64,000 bases of DNA, taken from NCBI GenBank assembly GCA_964416305.1, contig CAYQDM010000001.1:1-64000 (forward strand), in the 5' to 3' direction. This document shows positions 60,026-64,000 of the stretch, piece after piece. Every line of letters starts with the position of its first letter. The first letter of the stretch is position 1. This DNA is from Acidaminobacter sp964416305 (GTDB taxonomy: Bacteria; Bacillota; Clostridia; Peptostreptococcales; Acidaminobacteraceae). The notes beneath the pieces were generated by a model, which was given only the letters and a program-made list of their open reading frames with translations, did no database searches and had not been told where the DNA came from. The translations under genes and the position numbers were made by a program.

Positions 60026-60544
60026 TTAATCCGTCTTTTTATTGTTCTGTTCAACCCATTCCATAATGGCTGCATGCTTGGCCGGGCCAATCCCTTTAAC
60101 TTCAAGCAGAGTATCCAGTGATGCAAATCCGCCTTTTTCTTTTCTGAATTTTAAGATCCTTTCAGCGGTAACTTGCCCAATTCCTCTAATTTCCAGCCAA
60201 GCATCCAAGGGCATTTGATTTATGAATTGCAGTGGCGTCAGAGTCGCACTTTTCTCGTCTTCAGATTCTTCGGATTCAAAGTTTTCAACTTTTTTTTCAT
60301 CGTGGAGGGTTTGCTTTTCATCCTCGATTTCCTGACGTACAGCTGCTGTTTTGTTTGATATTGGTTCGCCTTCTTTTTTTGAAGAGTCCCCTATGACAAC
60401 CTCGCTGGTGGTCTCCGTCACGATCTTAGCAGATGCTTCACTCTCCATGGCATGCAGTTTAAAGGAAGTCATTTCCGAAATCTGATAAACAGCTGCAGGT
60501 ACTGCAATGACAGCTATTAAAAATAAACCCGTAATCGATCTCAT
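60026..60544 (-). CDS. ComEA-like helix-hairpin-helix DNA-binding protein
   Basis: A 172-aa membrane-anchored protein. Residues 1-20 are a hydrophobic anchor (RSITGLFLIAVIAVPAAVYQ). A long, acidic, Ser/Glu/Lys-rich linker (about 25-95) leads to a double helix-hairpin-helix domain (about 105-168: INQMPLDAWLEIRGIGQVTAERIL and DTLLEVKGIGPAKHAAIMEWV). The domain binds double-stranded DNA in the ComEA uptake receptor, but ComEA usually has an SLBB domain, absent here. The start is the ATG five bases after GGAGG. Role in competence is an inference supported by comEC elsewhere. Confidence 0.85.
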   Translation of the reverse strand: MRSITGLFLIAVIAVPAAVYQISEMTSFKLHAMESEASAKIVTETTSEVVIGDSSKKEGEPISNKTAAVRQEIEDEKQTLHDEKKVENFESEESEDEKSATLTPLQFINQMPLDAWLEIRGIGQVTAERILKFRKEKGGFASLDTLLEVKGIGPAKHAAIMEWVEQNNKKTD

Positions 60545-60604
60545 AAAATCCTCCATTTGCTTTATTTGTTATTTATTGTTATTTTTCTATAAGCAAATTC
60601 ATGT

Positions 60605-60610
60605 TATAAT
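60605..60610 (+). promoter_or_regulatory. -10 box of the carboxypeptidase gene
   Basis: TATAAT lies about 34 bases before the GTG start in the AT-rich 99-bp divergent region; the -35 (TTTTTC, 17 bp upstream) is weak. Confidence 0.5.
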
Positions 60611-60643
60611 ATTTTTTAAGAAAACGCAAGGGATGGTGTTCAA

Positions 60644-62032
60644 GTGACAATCAAAAAACTTAAAACAGCAGCGTTGACCATAATTTGCAGTTTGTCTGTG
60701 CTTTATAGCAGTGCGGTGGCATTTGCTTTGACTCCGGCTGATATAAATGCGCAATCTGCAATCCTCATAGACAGTGACAGCCATCAAATGCTCTTTGAGA
60801 AAAACAGTCATGAATTGATGTTTCCGGCCAGCACCACAAAATTGATGACTGCGCTGCTCATTCTGGAAAATCACGAATTGAATGAGACTGTAACTATAGA
60901 TTCAAAATCCCCCATGGCTACAGGCAGTCGTATTTACATAATTGAAGGCGAGATCCTGACCATCGAACAAATGCTTCACGCGTTGCTCCTGGCTTCAGCG
61001 AATGATGTCGCAGAAGCCCTCGCAATCTATGATTCAGGCAGTATTGAAGCGTTCGCCGAAAAAATGAACCAGCGAGCAGCAGAACTCGGCGCGCTGAATA
61101 CACACTTTACCAATCCACATGGACTTCCGGATCCGGAACATGTTACAACAGCTTATGACCTGTCAAGAATCGCACTGGAAGCCATAAAACATGAAAAACT
61201 TCGAGAGATCGTAAAAACAATCAGTTATGATATCCCACCTACCAATAAACAGCCTGAGAACAGACACTTTGCCAACAGCAACAGATTTTTATATGGCACA
61301 GGTTCCGGCAATAAAATTGATTATCGCGGTCAGACCATCAACATCAAATATGATGCCATCACTGGATTAAAAACTGGCTATACCAACGCTGCGCAACAAT
61401 GCTTCATAAGCAGTGCCACCAAAGACGGCAAAAATTTAATCTCCGTCATTCTTAAAGCACAAGGCAATTTTCTTTATCTTGACACAAGAACTTTGATCGA
61501 CTATGGGTTTGAGAATTTCAACGCGCACACTTTTGCGAGCAAGCACGAGCTGATCAGTTACTTCGAATATAGCGGCAATAAAAAAGTTAAAATTCCCCTC
61601 TATTCAGGTGACGATATAAAGGCTCTAATTCCGAACTCACTGGACCCAGAAGAGATTACCTTTGAAACGGAAATGATGCCGGATTTTGAATTGCCAGTCA
61701 AGGAAGGTCAGCGTATCGGCACGATCCGTTACTTCGGGAATGGCAAACTACTGACAGAAGCGCCGCTGATCACTTTGAATGAGATCACCGACAAATCAGC
61801 GCTGGGTGAAACAACGCTTTTTAACCACAGCTGGCTCAGATTCGACACATCACCAAAAGCACTGGTTCTCTTGGGCATCAAGGTGATTCTTTCTTTGATG
61901 CTATGGCGTCTGATTATGTCAAAATTAAACAAGAAGACCAGGCGCAGGCCCTCTTCGAAGGCAACAACTCATCCGGCTGCAGCCCATTCGACACGGGCTC
62001 GCCGTCCTGACTCGACCTTTAGACCTCGGTAA
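60644..62032 (+). CDS. D-alanyl-D-alanine carboxypeptidase (DacF-like)
   Basis: A 462-aa penicillin-binding protein of the S11 family that trims the terminal D-Ala from peptidoglycan stem peptides. A signal peptide ends near SSAVAFA (25-28). Active-site motifs: STTK at 63-66 (nucleophile and lysine), SAN at 118-120, KTG at 243-245. A PBP5-like C-terminal domain (about 290-395) and a C-terminal helix (LVLLGIKVILSLMLWRL) with a strongly basic tail follow, so the protein is probably anchored at both ends. The start is GTG. GGGATGG precedes it. Confidence 0.94.
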   Translation: MTIKKLKTAALTIICSLSVLYSSAVAFALTPADINAQSAILIDSDSHQMLFEKNSHELMFPASTTKLMTALLILENHELNETVTIDSKSPMATGSRIYIIEGEILTIEQMLHALLLASANDVAEALAIYDSGSIEAFAEKMNQRAAELGALNTHFTNPHGLPDPEHVTTAYDLSRIALEAIKHEKLREIVKTISYDIPPTNKQPENRHFANSNRFLYGTGSGNKIDYRGQTINIKYDAITGLKTGYTNAAQQCFISSATKDGKNLISVILKAQGNFLYLDTRTLIDYGFENFNAHTFASKHELISYFEYSGNKKVKIPLYSGDDIKALIPNSLDPEEITFETEMMPDFELPVKEGQRIGTIRYFGNGKLLTEAPLITLNEITDKSALGETTLFNHSWLRFDTSPKALVLLGIKVILSLMLWRLIMSKLNKKTRRRPSSKATTHPAAAHSTRARRPDSTFRPR

Positions 62033-62054
62033 TAGTTTTTATCTAAACGCAAAT

Positions 62055-62090
62055 AAAGGCAGTGTCCATTCTTACGGACACTGCCTTTTT
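62055..62090 (+). terminator. Terminator of the carboxypeptidase gene
   Basis: AAAGGCAGTGTCC and GGACACTGCCTTT pair around an eight-base loop, with TTTTT following. It is 23 bp after the stop. Confidence 0.95.
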
Positions 62091-62113
62091 GCGCGTTCAA
62101 TTATCTCAAAATC

Positions 62114-62515
62114 TTATGCGTGAGTCCCTGTAAACGCGATCATTTGAATTTCAATTACTGCGTCCAGCGGCAGCTTGGAAACTTCAACTGCAGCTCTCGC
62201 CGGTTTATGATCACCAAAGAATTCTGCGTAGACCGCATTCATTCTTGCGAACAGCGAAATGTCACGGATAAAAATCTCGACTTTGACAATTGTTTCAAGG
62301 GAACCGCCGCCTGCTTCAACGATAGCTTTGCAATTTTCAAGTGATTGTCTCGCAGCCTGCTCGATCTCCTTGTAATGTTCACCTGTCGCCGGATTGATTG
62401 GAAGCTGACCTGATACATAAATGAACGGGCCTGCATTCATACCTTGGGAATAAGGTCCAACTGCGCCTGGCGCCTTATCTGTTGAAATAACTTTGGGTTT
62501 CATAACTGTGCTCAC
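62114..62515 (-). CDS. ridA: RidA family enamine/imine deaminase
   Basis: RidA hydrolyses reactive enamines and imines released by PLP enzymes. The 133-aa trimeric protein has APGAVGPYSQGMNAG, VSGQLPINPATGE, and the active-site arginine in KPARAAVEVSKLPLDAVIEI. The start is GTG five bases after GGAGGCG; the ATG four codons later has poorer spacing. It follows the YheO-like regulator by 11 bp, which may control it. Confidence 0.94.
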   Translation of the reverse strand: MSTVMKPKVISTDKAPGAVGPYSQGMNAGPFIYVSGQLPINPATGEHYKEIEQAARQSLENCKAIVEAGGGSLETIVKVEIFIRDISLFARMNAVYAEFFGDHKPARAAVEVSKLPLDAVIEIQMIAFTGTHA

Positions 62516-62526
62516 AATAACGCCTC

Positions 62527-63183
62527 CTATTTTGTTTCCCGGATTTCATCCAGGTAATTATATATAGTGTATCTTGAAACACACAAGACATTGGCGACAT
62601 AATCAATTGCGCCTTTTATCAGAAATGCACCCTTCTGATCCAGTCTATCCACCATCATAACCTTGTCATCTTTGGAAAGGTAGATGATAGGTTTTCCAAC
62701 TTCATCCAATGTTTCCTTTACCAGATCCGTCAAGACAACACTAACTACATTGAGGTTCTTTGAATCATTTTGGCGCTCTTGAAAATCCTCAGAAATTTTC
62801 ATGATGTCATTTAAAACAGATCTTGCTCCGACGAGCTCAGTGATGTCAAAATTGATGCAGAAACATCCAATCACCTTTTGATGCTCGTCTTTGATGAACA
62901 CGGTCGTCGACTTCAGAACACGCCCATCCGCGCTCTTTCCGGTATAGTTGATGATATCTTCATCAACTTTACCATTCTGAACCAGTTTAAGCGACGCCTC
63001 CGTCATTGGACTTCCTGAGCTTCTGCCAGTCACATGGCCGTTCTCGATGGCGACTATGGAATGCTGCAGATCAGTAAAGTCATGCAGGACCACTTCGCAG
63101 CGGCTTCCAAAAGTCGCGGCTATGCCTTTTACCAGTGGAATATAGGACTGAATGATTGGATTAAATTTTGTACTCATTTTCAT
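62527..63183 (-). CDS. YheO/DauR-like PAS-HTH regulator
   Basis: A 218-aa transcription regulator of the YheO family (PAS_6 plus HTH_22). The N-terminal sensor domain runs through about residue 120 (SYIPLVKGIAATFGSRCEVVLHD; FIKDEHQKVIGCFCINFDITEL). The C-terminal 60 residues form the DNA-binding domain (GAFLIKGAIDYVANVLCVSRYTIYNYLDEI, where the helix-turn-helix lies). Start uncertain: GTG overlapping the leuS stop, the adjacent ATG (chosen; TGATG overlap) or an ATG two codons on. In related bacteria it neighbours ridA and amino-acid catabolism genes; here it may sense an amino acid. Confidence 0.88.
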   Translation of the reverse strand: MKMSTKFNPIIQSYIPLVKGIAATFGSRCEVVLHDFTDLQHSIVAIENGHVTGRSSGSPMTEASLKLVQNGKVDEDIINYTGKSADGRVLKSTTVFIKDEHQKVIGCFCINFDITELVGARSVLNDIMKISEDFQERQNDSKNLNVVSVVLTDLVKETLDEVGKPIIYLSKDDKVMMVDRLDQKGAFLIKGAIDYVANVLCVSRYTIYNYLDEIRETK

Positions 63184-64000
63184 CACCGCACAACGATATT
63201 GACGAGTTTCTTAGGGACGACTACAACTTTGACAATTTGTTTGCCATTTAAAGCATCAGAAATTTTTTCCAGAGCTAAGGCAGACTTCTGAATTTCCTCT
63301 TGAGTAGCGTCTTTTGAAACCACCAAGTGCTCTCTGACTTTGCCATTGATTTGAACGGCAAATTCAATTTCATCCAGAATCAGAGCTTTTGCGTCATAAG
63401 TTGGCCATGCCACTTCGTGAACACTTCCCTCTTTGCCAAGCACCAGCCAAAGTTCTTCCATCAAATGTGGCGCAAACGGTGCCATTAGTTTGATCAGAGT
63501 TTCAGCAGCGACTCCATAAAGAGGTGCATTCCAGCGGTCTTTACCGCTTTCACGGTAACGGTACATCTCATTGACAAGCTCCATAACGGCACTGATGGCC
63601 GTATTGAAATTAAATCGATCTTCAATGTCCTCAGAGACTTTTTTGATGGTGCGATGCATGACATAATTGAGCGCCTTTTCATCTTCATAGGTCAGAACGA
63701 TTTCACCGCTCCCCTTGAGTGCCTCTTCATCTGTTACCGCTCTGAACACCCTGTTCAAGAAGCGGTGTGCGCCGTCCACACCCTCATCTGACCACTCAAG
63801 GTCTTTTTCAGGCGGCGAAGCAAACAAAATAAAGAGACGTGCTGTATCTGCGCCATATTTTGCAATAATCTCATCCGGACTGACGACGTTCCCTTTGGAT
63901 TTCGACATCTTTGCGCCATCCTTCAGAACCATACCTTGAGTCAGAAGATTCTTGAACGGTTCTCCGACAGGCGACAATCCGAGATCATACATTACCTTGG
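63183..64000 (-). CDS. leuS: Leucyl-tRNA synthetase, C-terminal part (cut by window edge)
   Basis: The reading frame stays open to the window edge, so only the C-terminal 272 residues or so are seen. KMSKSKGN, the class I synthetase signature, is near the start of this part, and VMYDLGLSPVGEPFKNLL and DTARLFILFASPPEKDLEWS follow as in LeuRS. The anticodon-binding helical bundle and the small C-terminal domain (EFAVQINGKVREHLVV) are intact. Any apparent ATG at 63992 is an internal methionine, not the start. Confidence 0.97.
   Translation of the reverse strand, partial: KVMYDLGLSPVGEPFKNLLTQGMVLKDGAKMSKSKGNVVSPDEIIAKYGADTARLFILFASPPEKDLEWSDEGVDGAHRFLNRVFRAVTDEEALKGSGEIVLTYEDEKALNYVMHRTIKKVSEDIEDRFNFNTAISAVMELVNEMYRYRESGKDRWNAPLYGVAAETLIKLMAPFAPHLMEELWLVLGKEGSVHEVAWPTYDAKALILDEIEFAVQINGKVREHLVVSKDATQEEIQKSALALEKISDALNGKQIVKVVVVPKKLVNIVVR

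Noticed and set aside
63183..63992. Separate gene starting at the ATG at 63992
   Set aside because: The frame continues past it to the window edge and the sequence is the interior of LeuRS.

Overview
The window is a Bacillota (class Clostridia) chromosome segment. The evidence is: the dnaG-rpoD-trmK-nif3 order; an hrcA-grpE-dnaK-dnaJ operon behind an exact CIRCE operator and followed by prmA, rsmE and mtaB; a T-box in front of a single-chain glycyl-tRNA synthetase; ppdK with its DUF299 regulator and a CBS-HTH regulator; and recO, mgtE, era, cdd, ybeY and phoH in clostridial order. Composition looks close to 50% GC. I cannot name the genus; an anaerobic amino-acid or peptide fermenter would fit the selenocysteine genes, PPDK and the dehydratase-activase homologue.

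Layout. 1-48: the 5' end of a group IIC intron directly behind the rnpB terminator. 51-490: rnpB with terminator and promoter. 479-5403: macromolecular-synthesis operon (dnaG, rpoD, trmK, nif3). 5686-11052: dgt, then CBS-HTH regulator/ppsR/ppdK. 11277-13003: glyS with its T-box leader. 13120-20108: DUF4342 protein, recO, mgtE, era, cdd, DUF3048 lipoprotein, ybeY, phoH. 20271-25804: yqeY, rpsU, HIT protein, mtaB, rsmE, prmA, dnaJ. 25923-29551: dnaK, grpE, hrcA, CIRCE and promoter. 29750-36956: hemW, lepA, rpsT (+), holA, comEC. 37000-44176 is the most accessory part: repeats, an ECF S component, a PIG-L deacetylase, an orphan Eco57I-like adenine methyltransferase beside an unknown 300-aa gene, a free-standing alanyl-tRNA editing protein and an MBL hydrolase. 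44432-51342: a 1,419-aa dehydratase-activase homologue, a photolyase and a DUF523-DUF1722 protein. 51564-59891: plsY, selC, a GerMN protein, a two-component system and selB, selA, selD. 60026-64000: ComEA-like protein, D,D-carboxypeptidase, ridA, YheO-like regulator and the 3' part of leuS.

How the genes work together. The window carries the complete bacterial selenocysteine set: selC (UGA-decoding tRNA), selA, selB and selD. selD is itself a selenoprotein gene with an in-frame UGA at codon 15, so its annotated start must be moved upstream of that UGA. The sel genes lie on the same strand as, and at most about 36 bp from, a response regulator, a histidine kinase and a GerMN protein. The kinase appears to lack an ATG, GTG or TTG start and probably begins at AUU inside the regulator gene. 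The strong promoters of rnpB, rpsU and rpsT share the sequence TTGCTTTTT at the -35 with 17-bp spacing. TTG start codons are common, including those of rpoD, era, grpE, dnaJ and holA.

I did not find a clearly new multi-gene system. The best candidates for follow-up are the methyltransferase/unknown-gene pair, the group IIC intron at rnpB, the AUU-started kinase, and the sel-two-component linkage.
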